Shown here: positions 26,895-37,375 of the stretch, piece by piece
Position numbering within the stretch: position 1 is the stretch's first letter
Layout of the letters: every line of letters starts with the position of its first letter
Assembly (NCBI RefSeq): GCF_026342435.1
Contig: NZ_JAPEMT010000001.1
Location: forward strand, 1,043,993-1,107,992
Origin: Streptomyces sp. NBC_00237
GTDB taxonomy: Bacteria; Actinomycetota; Actinomycetes; Streptomycetales; Streptomycetaceae
Direction of reading: 5' to 3'
Length of the DNA stretch: 64,000 nucleotides
Notes under the pieces: generated by a model
The model's database searches: none
The model's input: the letters and a program-made list of their open reading frames with translations, nothing else
What the model was told of the DNA's origin: nothing
Made by a program: the position numbers and the translations under genes

Positions 26895-27572
26895 TTGCAC
26901 CGCCGTACGCGCACTCGCTCCACGCTCATCGCCGCCGCAGGACTGCTCGCCGCAGGCCCTCTCCTCACCGCCTGCGGAAACCAGTCCCACCCGGGGGCCG
27001 CGGCCCTCGTCGGCGGCGAGCGCATCGAGGTCTCCGCCCTCCAGGGCCAGGCCAACGCCGTACGGGCCGCACAGGCGAAGACCCCCCAGGGCGAACAGGT
27101 CATCAGCGGCACCGGACACCTCACCCGCGCCGAACTCCAGATCATGCTCTTCCAGCGGGTGGTCGCGCGGGCGGCGGACGACGCGGGCATCACCGTCAGC
27201 CGCAAGGAGATCCAGCAGGCACGGGCCGCCGAGGCCGAGCAGAAGGGCGGCGAGGCCCGTCTGGAGTCGGACCGCCTCGGCCAGGGCCACGCCCCCGGCC
27301 AGATCGAGGACGCGATCCGCCGCGACATCCAGCTGACCAAGCTCGCCGCCCTGAACCAGGCGAACCTGGCGACCCCCGAGGGCATGCAGAAGGTCGGCGC
27401 GGTCCTGGGCAGGGCGTCCAAGGCCCTCAAGATCAGCGTCAACCCGCGCTTCGGCAAGTGGGACGACCAGCAGATCGCGCTGATCGCGCAGAAGACGCCG
27501 TGGATCACCCAGAAGACGAAGAACGAGGAAGCGAAGCAGGCCGAGCAGGCCGGAGCCCAGCAGGTTCCGTAA
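26895..27572 (+). CDS. SurA N-terminal-like lipoprotein chaperone
   Basis: A 225-residue exported protein. Arg-rich start, hydrophobic core and lipobox LTAC (Cys27), so it is probably anchored outside the cytoplasmic membrane. The remainder is helical with the SurA_N pattern (ALVGGERIEVSALQGQANAV and ISRxE-like TVSRKEIQQARA). There is no recognisable PpiC isomerase domain, so a chaperone-only role is likely. TTG 26895 is preferred since GGGAGG lies 6 nt upstream and it gives a proper signal peptide; an ORF back to 26703 would run into the MITE. The last codons (QQVP, stop) are the first part of a 43-bp tandem repeat. Confidence 0.82.
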   Translation: MHRRTRTRSTLIAAAGLLAAGPLLTACGNQSHPGAAALVGGERIEVSALQGQANAVRAAQAKTPQGEQVISGTGHLTRAELQIMLFQRVVARAADDAGITVSRKEIQQARAAEAEQKGGEARLESDRLGQGHAPGQIEDAIRRDIQLTKLAALNQANLATPEGMQKVGAVLGRASKALKISVNPRFGKWDDQQIALIAQKTPWITQKTKNEEAKQAEQAGAQQVP

Positions 27573-27734
27573 CCGGCTCGGGGGCTTCCGCTCCCTGCCG
27601 GGTGCGGTTCCGTAACCGGCTCGGGGGCTTCTGCTCTCTGCCGGGTGCGGTTCCGTGACCGGGTCGGGGGCTTCTGCTCTCTGCCGGGTGCGGTCCCCTA
27701 ACCGCTGCGGGGGCTTCTGCTGCCGCCGGGTACC
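27563..27734 (+). repeat. Four 43-bp tandem repeats between the SurA-like gene and mazG
   Basis: Copies start at 27563, 27606, 27649 and 27692, each with GGTTCCGTAACCGG-like and CGGGGGCTTCTGCT-like blocks. The first copy includes the stop codon of the upstream gene. The GGGGGCTTCTG block in each copy is complementary to CAGAAGCCCCC in the first codons of mazG (about 27750-27760). No spacers, so not a CRISPR. Confidence 0.92.
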
Positions 27735-27742
27735 GTCGAACG

Positions 27743-28747
27743 GTGACCACAGAAGCCCCCCTCGCCCCCGGCCGCATCGTCCTGCTCACCGCAAGCCACC
27801 GGGTCGCCCCCGGCCTGCTGTCCTGGCCCGCGTGGCAGACGCTGCGCGCGGCGGACCGGGTGCTGTGCGCCGACGCCGACCACCCGCAGCTGCCGTACCT
27901 GCGCGAGGCGGGGGTCGTCGTCGAACAGTTCGTCCCGTCCGCCGACGAACTGGTCGCGTACTGCGCCGACGGCGGCCGCACCGCCGTCGTCCTCACCTCC
28001 GGCGAGGGCGACGCCCGCCTCACCGACGGGCTCGCCCGGCTCGCGGGCTCGAACCGCGTCCAGATGCCCGACCTCGAACTCCTCCCCGGCTCCTACGACC
28101 TCCCCGGCGCCCGCCTCCTCGACCTGGTCCAGGTCATGGACCGCATCCGCCGCGCCTGCCCGTGGTCCTCGCAGCAGACCCACGAGGGCCTCGCCAAGTA
28201 CGGCATCGAGGAGGCGTACGAACTCGTCGAGGCGATCGAGGCGGGCGACCGCACGGAACTCCGCGAGGAACTCGGCGACGTACTCCTCCAAGTCGTCTTC
28301 CACGCGCGCATCGCCGAGGACGCCACCGGAGAGGACGACGACGAACCCTTCTCCATCGACGACGTCGCCGCCACCCTCATCGACAAGCTCATCCACCGCC
28401 ACCCGCACGTCTTCGGCGACGAGACCGCCGAGACCCCGGCCGACGTGAAGGCCACCTGGCTGCGCACCAAGGCCGTCGAGAAGCAGCGCTCCTCGGTGAC
28501 GGAGGGCATCCCCCTTGCCCAGCCCGCCCTCGCCCTCGCCGCCAAACTCGCCTCCCGGGTGCGTTCCGGGGGCCTCGACGTCCCCCTCCCGCCGGACGAC
28601 GGCGGCCTCGGCCACCAACTCCTCACGCTGGCCGCACGCGCGGAGGCCGAAGGGACGGACCCCGAAACCGCGCTGCGGGCGGCTGCCCGTGCGTACCGCG
28701 ACGCGATCGTCGCCGTCGAAGAGGCGGGCGGGTTCAGCGAAGCGTGA
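27743..28747 (+). CDS. mazG: Nucleoside triphosphate pyrophosphohydrolase MazG
   Basis: A 334-residue protein with two parts. Residues 1-115 resemble a reduced tetrapyrrole-methylase-like domain, as in Bacillus YabN-type fusions. Residues 130-220 form the MazG domain with metal ligands in GIEEAYELVEAI (E156, E157, E160) and EELGDVLLQV (E175, E176, D179). The enzyme cleaves non-canonical or excess NTPs to NMP and pyrophosphate and acts in the cytoplasm. The GTG start lacks a visible ribosome site. A TAnnnT box (TACCGT, 27731-27736) ends 6 nt before it, so the mRNA may be leaderless. The 3' end stops 7 bp short of the convergent P450 gene. Confidence 0.9.
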   Translation: MTTEAPLAPGRIVLLTASHRVAPGLLSWPAWQTLRAADRVLCADADHPQLPYLREAGVVVEQFVPSADELVAYCADGGRTAVVLTSGEGDARLTDGLARLAGSNRVQMPDLELLPGSYDLPGARLLDLVQVMDRIRRACPWSSQQTHEGLAKYGIEEAYELVEAIEAGDRTELREELGDVLLQVVFHARIAEDATGEDDDEPFSIDDVAATLIDKLIHRHPHVFGDETAETPADVKATWLRTKAVEKQRSSVTEGIPLAQPALALAAKLASRVRSGGLDVPLPPDDGGLGHQLLTLAARAEAEGTDPETALRAAARAYRDAIVAVEEAGGFSEA

Positions 28748-28754
28748 AGCGTGT

Positions 28755-30008
28755 TCAGCGAGGCGTGAAGGTGACCGGCAGTGTGCGGAGGCCGCGCATG
28801 ATCAGTCCACCGCGCCAGCGCAGTTCCTCGGGGGGTACCGCCAGTTCCAGGTCCGGCAGCCGACGTAGCAGCGTGGCGAGTGCGGTCTGCCCCTCCAGCC
28901 GGGCGAGGGGCGCACCCAGGCAGTAGTGGATGCCGTGGCCGTAGCCCAGGTGCGGGTTGTCCCTGCGGGAGAGGTCGAGGGTGTCCGGGGCGTCGAACTT
29001 CTCCGGGTCGCGATCGGCGGCGGCGAGCACGACGAGGACGGGATCACCGACGGCGATCGCGGCACCGCCGATTTCGAGAGGCTGCGTCGCGTACCGCCAG
29101 GTGGCCATCTCGACAGGGCCGTCGAAACGCAGAAGCTCCTCAACGCCTGTTTCCAGCAGCGCCGTTTCGCCACGGTCGAGGCTCTCCTGGAGGAGGCTCC
29201 TCTGCACGGGGTTTCTCATAAGAGCGAGCGCCCCATTGCCAATCAAATTCAAAGTTGTTTCAAAACCTGCAAAGAGCAACACGAAGCACATGGCCACTGC
29301 TTCGTCTTCGGTGAGGTGTTCGCCATGGTCACTGGCCCTGATCAAGCCGGAGATCAAGTCGTCTTCTGATCCGTCCGACCCGAGAGTTTCGCGTTTGCGG
29401 TGAATCAACTCGGCAAGGTAATTTCGAATCTTCTTCACCGACCGGGCGACGCCGCCTCGCGGGCCGCCGCCATGGCGAATCATCATTCCCGCCCAGTCGC
29501 GGAAATCTTCCTGGTCCTCGCGAGGTACGCCCAGGAGATCGCAGATTGCGTAAATGGGCAGCGGGAATGCGTATTCGTGAATGAGGTCGGCCTCACCCTT
29601 GGCCGCGAACTGATCCAGGAGTTCGTCGGCCAACTCCTGCACCCGGGGCGCGAACTCCGCGACCCGGCGCGGAGTGAACGCCTTGGAGACGAGGCGCCGG
29701 AGCCGGGTGTGGTCCGGGGGGTCGATGTTGAGCAGGTGCGTCATCAGATTGGCGCTGCGTTCGCCGGGGATACCGGTCTTGCTCTTGCCTGCTGCGCCCT
29801 CGGCATGGTGTACGGGGTTCTTGCTCAGTCGCTGATCGGCGAGCGCCTGCCGCGCATCGGAGTACCGGGTGACCAACCACGCCTCGACCCCGCTGGGCAG
29901 GGTGGTCCGGTGGACGGGGGAGTTTTCCCGCAACCAGGCGTACGAGGGATACGGGTCGGTGGCGAACTCCCAGGTGAAGAGTTCCGGCGTGGGGTGCGGC
30001 GTGTTCAC
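28755..30008 (-). CDS. Cytochrome P450, actinobacterial class I
   Basis: A complete 417-residue P450. I-helix oxygen motif AGFETT (247-252), ExxR EELLR (Glu291 to Arg294) and heme-binding GYGHGIHYCLG with Cys363. The first aromatic of the FGxGxHxCxG motif is Tyr, a tolerated change. No ferredoxin or reductase gene adjoins, so it must use partners from elsewhere. The central part (about 29.2-29.6 kb) has lower G+C and more A/T-ending codons than neighbours, and the gene sits next to an integrase remnant, which suggests acquisition. GTG 30008 is used; no good ribosome site is seen. Substrate unknown; the sequence style is CYP107/CYP105-like. Confidence 0.93.
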   Translation of the reverse strand: MNTPHPTPELFTWEFATDPYPSYAWLRENSPVHRTTLPSGVEAWLVTRYSDARQALADQRLSKNPVHHAEGAAGKSKTGIPGERSANLMTHLLNIDPPDHTRLRRLVSKAFTPRRVAEFAPRVQELADELLDQFAAKGEADLIHEYAFPLPIYAICDLLGVPREDQEDFRDWAGMMIRHGGGPRGGVARSVKKIRNYLAELIHRKRETLGSDGSEDDLISGLIRASDHGEHLTEDEAVAMCFVLLFAGFETTLNLIGNGALALMRNPVQRSLLQESLDRGETALLETGVEELLRFDGPVEMATWRYATQPLEIGGAAIAVGDPVLVVLAAADRDPEKFDAPDTLDLSRRDNPHLGYGHGIHYCLGAPLARLEGQTALATLLRRLPDLELAVPPEELRWRGGLIMRGLRTLPVTFTPR

Positions 30009-30311
30009 GCCATGACGGTACCGGGCTCACTGACACGTGGCTTCGCCGGTACGACGGACGGAGCCCTTCTTTCCGCACCCCTGGGCATTCGGTGTCGAGT
30101 TCGATTGTGTCAGCGGTGTGCGATATGGCGAATCGCTTCTGCTCCTCGCACAGGGCGCTCTTTTTCATTCTCCCTGCTCCTGTACAGAGGCAGGGATACG
30201 CTCCCGAAAAACGGCACCGGCCCCACAGCGCTTGCAGCAGCGTGATGAGGCCGGAACCTTCCCGACGGTGAACCAACACCTCGGGGACGGAACAGTCCGG
30301 AAGGACTGAAC

Positions 30312-31572
30312 ATGCCCATTGTGGCACGCGCACGCCTTGGTGCCCCGGCGTCGAGCGAGACCATTCACGGCGGATACGTGGTCTACCGGAAGACGTATCG
30401 AAGCAGTGCCAAGAACCGCACCCGCCTCCAGGAGGACGGCACGCCCGTCCACGGCGCACCGGTCAAGATCGGCGTCCCACCCATCCTCGGCGCGGAGCGC
30501 GCCGGGCTTCTCTCGGAGGCACTCAAGAAGATCGGCTTTCAGAACGCACGGCTCAGTAACCGCGTCTATCCCCTCAGCGGGCGCATCAAAGGGGCTTGCG
30601 GTGATGTGTACACCGGGGCCGGCCGAGGTGCCGGTAGCCATGAGCGCGTGTACCGCTGCAAGGGAACCCTCAAGGGCGACGCCCCCTGCGGCGAGCCGAA
30701 CTTCCATGCCGACGAGGTCGAGCAGGTCGTCCACGAGGAGTTGTGCGAGCTCATGACGGAGGAGGGAGCCGGTCTTCGGGCGCAGCCCGCGGAGCGGGAC
30801 GACAGGCTCCCTGGCGACAAGGCCACGTACGAGCGACGCGTGGTCGAGTTCGGCGAGAAGGCCGCCGCGCAGGAAGATCTCATCAACAGGAAGGTGCCCG
30901 AGTACCTCAGGGCCGGTGTCGAACCCCTGATCCTCCAGGCAGCGGTGAAGCAGCTGCAGGGCGAACTGGAGGGTTTCCGCGAGCAGAAGAGTCATGCCGA
31001 GCACTAGCTGGAGACTTACGCGGCCCACGAGCGCCGGTCCCGCACCTTCGACGGCTTCGTCGGGAACGGAAGAGGAGGGCCTCGCCGCCATGTCGTTGGA
31101 GGAGCGCAAGGAGTTCTTCGACATGTTCGACATCGAGGTGCTCGTCGGCGTGAGGGAGAGGCAGCTCAAGCCCGGGGCCAAGTGTGAGGTCGCCGAATGG
31201 CACGGGGAGACCGGAACGCTGGTTCCCCCGGACCCGACGGACGCCGAGTGGCAGGCCGTGCTGGAAGTGCTGCGCCCGTACCTGTCGAAGAAGCACTTCA
31301 CCAGCAAGTACGACATCCGTCAGCAGTTCTGCGGCATGCTGCACAGGCTCCGGTACGGCCTGGGCTGGAAAGACATGCCCCTCACCTGGGGAGTCGTCGA
31401 CCCCATGCGTACACGTCAGTTGAAGTGGTGGCAGGCGGGGTTGTGGCCCGAGGTCATGAACACGCTGCAAGCGAGCACCCGGGGCGTTCCGGTACATCGG
31501 CGCCCGACGCTTCCTCCGCTCATCGTCACGGTGCGACGCCGCACCGGGGCGAGGGTGCTTGAAGTTGCCTGA
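30312..31572 (+). pseudogene. Decayed large serine recombinase (integrase), N terminus missing
   Basis: The reading frame from 30312 carries the second half of a large serine recombinase: TIHGGYVVYRKTYR, PLSGRIKGACGDVYTG and a zinc-ribbon-like YRCKGTLKGDAPCGEP. A coiled-coil region follows, up to a TAG at 31005-31007. Homology-like sequence continues past the TAG (LETYAAHERRSRTFDGF). It then shifts frame near 31070 into LAAMSLEERKEFFDMFDIEV, typical of recombinase ends. The shifted frame continues into a DUF4096/IS5-like segment (YGLGWKDMPLTWG) and stops at 31572. The catalytic resolvase domain is absent; 30009-30311 upstream holds no recognisable part of it. Remnant of an integrated element. 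Confidence 0.8.
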
Positions 31573-31659
31573 TGGGACGCTCCGTGCGCGGCCCGCAGGC
31601 GCGGCGGGGGGCGTGCGGACAGGGCCGGAGGGCAACAAATCTGACAGGCCATCAGCAAT

Positions 31660-31675
31660 GTGACCTTTGCGTGAT
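31660..31675 (+). promoter_or_regulatory. Possible MtrA-type direct repeat upstream of the first rpf gene
   Basis: GTGAC (31660-31664) and GTGAT (31671-31675) are spaced 11 bp apart, on one face of the helix. This resembles the GTnAC direct repeats described for MtrA, a response regulator of cell-wall hydrolase genes in actinobacteria. It lies just upstream of the candidate promoter. One site with one mismatch is weak evidence. Confidence 0.3.
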
Positions 31676-31690
31676 CTCCGCTGCATCGAC

Positions 31691-31720
31691 TTGTGACGGG
31701 TGTTCGACTAGGGCTACGTT
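31691..31720 (+). promoter_or_regulatory. Candidate promoter of the first rpf gene
   Basis: TTGTGA (31691-31696), an 18-bp spacer and TACGTT (31715-31720) fit the HrdB-type -35/-10 pattern of Streptomyces. A start near 31727 would give a short leader of about 50 nt. No riboswitch is seen here, unlike the downstream rpf gene. Confidence 0.6.
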
Positions 31721-31778
31721 CACGGGCGACTCAGCTGTTTCGCCAGAAGCCGAGTCACCGTCAGCGAAAGGCAACCGC

Positions 31779-33230
31779 ATGCGTTCCGGGAACGGTAAAC
31801 ACCGCCGCCCGCGTCAGGCTCCCGCAATCGTCGTCGCGGCAGGGGTCACCGGGTCCGCACTCGCGATTCCGCTCCTCGGTGCGACCAGCGCCGGTGCGGC
31901 CGAAGCAGGCACCTGGGACCGCGTCGCCGAGTGCGAGAGCGGCGGCATGTGGAGTGCCGACCTGGGCAACGGGTACTACGGCGGGCTCCAGTTCTCGCAG
32001 GAGAAGTGGGACCGGTACGGCGGCCGTGCGTACGCCCCGCGCGCCGACCTCGCCAGCCGTGCCCAGCAGATCGAGGTCGCCGAGAAGGCGTTCAAGGCCG
32101 AGGGCCCGCAGGCATGGCCGAGCTGTGCCGTCATATCCGGTCTGGCCCCGGGCGGCGGTTCCGGTTCCGGTTCCGCTTCGGGCCGGGGCGGGGTGGACGC
32201 CGCCGATCCCGGCTCGGACGCGGGCCTGGACGCGGGCGTCGATTCCCGTACGCCTCCCCAGCCCGGGTCGGGTTCCGTGAAGCCGGACGACCCCGACGTG
32301 CGGCCCACGCACGAGACCCCGGGCACCGATTCCGCCACGGACCCGAGCACGGCTCCCACCGAGGACCCGAGCACCGCTCCCACGACGGACCCGAGCACCG
32401 GTCCGGACGCGACCCCGAGCGCCGGTCAGAGTTCCGGTCCGGGAGCCGGCCCGAGCACGACGCCGAGCACCGGCCCGAGTGCGACGCCGAGCACCGGCCC
32501 GAGTACGACCCCCAGCACCGGCCCGAGTGCGACCCCGGACGCCGGAGCGGGCACCCCCTCCAACGGTCCGTGGGCCTTCCCCGGCGGCCCCTACGCCGCC
32601 CCGTGGGCCATCGCCGCCCCCAGCGGGCCCGCCGTCGCCCCGTGGGCCCCCGTCGAGCCCGCCCCCGGCTCCAGCGTCTCGCCCAGCACCGGTCCGACCG
32701 GTGAGCGGCCCGCCCCGGGCGCCACCGATTCCGGTACGCACGCCACTCCCGACGCCACCGCGACTCCCGGCACCGGGACCCCGGACACTCCCGACGCCTC
32801 CGCCTCTTCCGGTCCGGCCACTTCCGGCGGCGGCAAGCACCGAGGCACTCCCGCCCCCGAGAACTCCCTTCCGGCACCGGGCGATTCGCCCGCGTCCGGC
32901 AGTGAGCGCGAGGCGGGCGACGCGGCCGACGAGGGCGACCGCGAGGGCGGCAGGCACGCCTCGCGGGACGGCGGCGGCAAGGGCGAGGACAAGGGCGCGA
33001 GCGAGGGCCGAGGCACGGTCGAGGCGCCCGAGTCCGGCACGTACACCGTGCGGCCCGGTGACAGCCTCTGGCACATCGCGGACGAGACGAAGGTCCCCGG
33101 CGGCTGGTCCGCCCTCTACGAGGCGAACAGGGACTCCCTCGGCACCGATCCGGACCTCATCAAGCCTGGTCAGCACCTGGAGCTGAAGGACGGTCAGGTC
33201 GCCGAGAAGGCGGAGAAGGCCGAAAAGTAG
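31779..33230 (+). CDS. Secreted resuscitation-promoting factor with long linker and LysM
   Basis: A 483-residue secreted muralytic enzyme. Signal peptide to about residue 41, then an Rpf (transglycosylase-like) domain at 43-118 with WDRVAECESGG, where Glu53 aligns with the catalytic Glu, and [15 protein letters not shown] disordered linker of more than 300 residues follows, rich in Thr, Ser, Pro and Gly with PSTGPSATPSTGPSTTPS-type repeats. The C-terminal LysM domain (about 430-475, YTVRPGDSLWHIADETKV) binds peptidoglycan. GAAAGG lies 8 nt before the ATG. It acts on the wall during germination and growth. It resembles the protein called RpfC in S. coelicolor, but I leave the symbol open. Confidence 0.93.
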   Translation: MRSGNGKHRRPRQAPAIVVAAGVTGSALAIPLLGATSAGAAEAGTWDRVAECESGGMWSADLGNGYYGGLQFSQEKWDRYGGRAYAPRADLASRAQQIEVAEKAFKAEGPQAWPSCAVISGLAPGGGSGSGSASGRGGVDAADPGSDAGLDAGVDSRTPPQPGSGSVKPDDPDVRPTHETPGTDSATDPSTAPTEDPSTAPTTDPSTGPDATPSAGQSSGPGAGPSTTPSTGPSATPSTGPSTTPSTGPSATPDAGAGTPSNGPWAFPGGPYAAPWAIAAPSGPAVAPWAPVEPAPGSSVSPSTGPTGERPAPGATDSGTHATPDATATPGTGTPDTPDASASSGPATSGGGKHRGTPAPENSLPAPGDSPASGSEREAGDAADEGDREGGRHASRDGGGKGEDKGASEGRGTVEAPESGTYTVRPGDSLWHIADETKVPGGWSALYEANRDSLGTDPDLIKPGQHLELKDGQVAEKAEKAEK

Positions 33231-33393
33231 GGGCAGTTAAGGGGGTTATGTCCACTTCTGCGCAAGTGAGACATGAGTCTCTTCGCTCCAACTGGCGTGT
33301 CCTCCCTGTGATCTCCCCCTGCGCCCCCTCTGACCTGCGTAAACAGGAGTGATGAGGGGGCAAGTAGGGGGCGGATGTCCCTGATGTGCCTCT

Positions 33394-33423
33394 TTGAACA
33401 TCGGGGACTCCTGTGATTACGGT
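33394..33423 (+). promoter_or_regulatory. Candidate promoter of the riboswitch-rpfA transcript
   Basis: TTGAAC (33394-33399), an 18-bp spacer and TACGGT (33418-33423) match an HrdB-type promoter. The predicted start near 33430 lies just upstream of the conserved riboswitch core, leaving a leader of about 265 nt. Confidence 0.6.
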
Positions 33424-33454
33424 CGTCCTCGCTCGCCACCGGTGAGCACCGGAG

Positions 33455-34402
<948 letters not shown>

Positions 34403-34485
34403 CCCAGCGGGGACCGACGGCCCACCCCCGTCCGTCCCCGCCCCGCGGGAACCCCGGCGGCCCACCCCCGCCCGGTTCCCGCACC

Positions 34486-34518
34486 GCGGAGGCGGCGGCT
34501 CACCCCCGCCGCCTCCGC
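34486..34518 (+). terminator. Hairpin downstream of rpfA (first)
   Basis: A 13-bp perfect stem, GCGGAGGCGGCGG (34486-34498) with CCGCCGCCTCCGC (34506-34518), 7-nt loop. It is followed by a second, stronger hairpin. Confidence 0.6.
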
Positions 34519-34525
34519 ACCCCGG

Positions 34526-34568
34526 CCCCGGCCGGGCGCGACTTCCCCCCGAACGCGCCCGGCCGGGG
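34526..34568 (+). terminator. Terminator hairpin between rpfA and eno
   Basis: A 15-bp perfect stem, CCCCGGCCGGGCGCG (34526-34540) with CGCGCCCGGCCGGGG (34554-34568), followed by TCTTCTCCGT. It is the second of a tandem pair and isolates eno from the riboswitch-controlled transcript. Confidence 0.75.
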
Positions 34569-34664
34569 TCTTCTCCGTAACAAGGGCGTACGGCAGGGCT
34601 CACCCGTGCGCGACCGCACTCAGGCGTGCATACGGGCCGTACTCGGGGATGAACAGATCCGTAA

Positions 34665-36140
<1,476 letters not shown>

Positions 36141-36230
36141 GGGCTACTAGGGCCCCAGCTTCCGTACGTCCCCGTACCCGGTCCCGTACCGTGTGCGGGG
36201 ACGTCGGCGCGTAACGGGGAGGACATCGGG

Positions 36231-36734
36231 ATGGCCGGGAAGGGCTCGAAGGGCTCGAAGGGCAACCGCGACCGGTTCTCCACCACGACCAGGCTGCGCC
36301 TGCTCGGCGAGCAGACCGCAGCCCGCGTCTACCGTTCCCAGACCCGCCGCCAGGCCCGCCGCTCCCGGCTCACCGGCCGGGCCGCCCTGCTGGTGCTCGT
36401 GGTGTGCACGCTGGTGGTGGCTCTCGCGTATCCGATACGGAGCTACTTCTCGCAGGCCACCGAGATCGCCGACCAGGAGCAGGCCAGGAACGAGGCCGAG
36501 CGGCGCGTCGAGCAGCTCCGCGACGCCAAGGCACGCCTCCAGGACGACGCGTACATCGTGCGGCTCTCCCGCGAGCACCTGCACTACGTCAAGCCCGGCG
36601 AGACCGGCTTCACCATGTACGACCCGAAGGCGCCGGGCGCCGGGCAGCGTCCGGAGGGGGACGAGGCCGCCGACCGGCCCTGGTACTCCAACGTCTGGGG
36701 CGGCGTCGACGAAGCCGACCGCCGCGAACCGTAG
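36231..36734 (+). CDS. divIC: Septum formation initiator, DivIC/FtsB family
   Basis: A 167-residue bitopic membrane protein. A basic cytoplasmic N terminus (first 47 residues) leads to one helix (about 51-68, AALLVLVVCTLVVALAYPI). An extracytoplasmic leucine-zipper-like coiled coil follows (about 74-105, EQARNEAERRVEQLRDAKAR) and a short globular end with FTMYDPKAPG. This is the DivIC/FtsB layout; the protein joins DivIB/FtsQ and FtsL in assembling the division septum, which in Streptomyces matters for sporulation. GGGGAGGAC precedes the ATG. It lies between eno and a DUF501 gene, a conserved actinobacterial arrangement. Confidence 0.93.
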   Translation: MAGKGSKGSKGNRDRFSTTTRLRLLGEQTAARVYRSQTRRQARRSRLTGRAALLVLVVCTLVVALAYPIRSYFSQATEIADQEQARNEAERRVEQLRDAKARLQDDAYIVRLSREHLHYVKPGETGFTMYDPKAPGAGQRPEGDEAADRPWYSNVWGGVDEADRREP

Positions 36735-36758
36735 ACCCCGAGCAGACCCTCATCTGAA

Positions 36759-36817
36759 CAGCCAGCACAGCCAGCACAGCCAGCACAGCCAGCGCAGACT
36801 GAACAGCCAGCACAGAC
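36759..36817 (+). repeat. 9-bp tandem repeats between divIC and the DUF501 gene
   Basis: Four consecutive CAGCCAGCA-type units from 36759, then a diverged stretch and another CAGCCAGCAC before the ribosome site AGAAGG of the next gene. It looks like slippage-made intergenic sequence in the 5' leader. Confidence 0.7.
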
Positions 36818-36832
36818 CGACAGAAGGCACGC

Positions 36833-37375
36833 ATGCAGACCCCGCCCCCGATCACGCCGCGCACCGAGCCCACCGACCGGGACATCGAGGCGTTCAAGCT
36901 CCAGCTGGGCCGCCCGCCGCGCGGACTGCGCGCGATCGCGCACCGGTGCCCCTGCGGCAACCCGGACGTGGTCGAGACGGCCCCGCGCCTGGAGGACGGC
37001 ACGCCGTTCCCCACGCTCTACTACATGACCTGCCCCCGGGCCACGGGCGCCATCGGCACCCTGGAGGGCTCGGGCCTCATGAAGGAGATGCAGGCGCGCC
37101 TCGCCACCGACCCGGAGCTGGCCGACCAGTACCGGGCCGCGCATGAGGACTACCTCAAGCGGCGCGACGAGATCGAGGAGCTGGTGGGCTTCCCCAGCGC
37201 GGGCGGGATGCCCGACCGGGTGAAGTGTCTGCACGTGCTGGTCGGCCACTCGCTGGTCGCGGGCCCCGGCGTGAACCCCTTCGGTGACGAGGCCCTGGCC
37301 GTCCTCCCCGAGTGGTGGGCCAAGGGCCCCTGCGTGACCCCCTGCACCGACCAGGCCGAGGAGACCGCCCAGTGA
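36833..37375 (+). CDS. DUF501 family protein
   Basis: A 180-residue cytoplasmic protein of the DUF501 family. Conserved parts: FKLQLGRPPRGLRAIAHRC, CPCGNPDVVETAPRLEDGTP, TLYYMTCPRATGAI, and KCLHVLVGHSLVAGPGVNPFGDEAL near the C terminus. Paired Cys residues (CPCG, TCP, PCVTPC) hint at metal binding. The function is unknown. It is nearly always encoded between divIC and ppx in actinobacteria. Here it overlaps the ppx start by 4 bp (GTGA), so the three probably form one operon. Confidence 0.9.
   Translation: MQTPPPITPRTEPTDRDIEAFKLQLGRPPRGLRAIAHRCPCGNPDVVETAPRLEDGTPFPTLYYMTCPRATGAIGTLEGSGLMKEMQARLATDPELADQYRAAHEDYLKRRDEIEELVGFPSAGGMPDRVKCLHVLVGHSLVAGPGVNPFGDEALAVLPEWWAKGPCVTPCTDQAEETAQ

Noticed and set aside
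30165..31316. Minus-strand ORF across the integrase remnant
   Set aside because: It is antisense to recognisable recombinase sequence and has no domain of its own.
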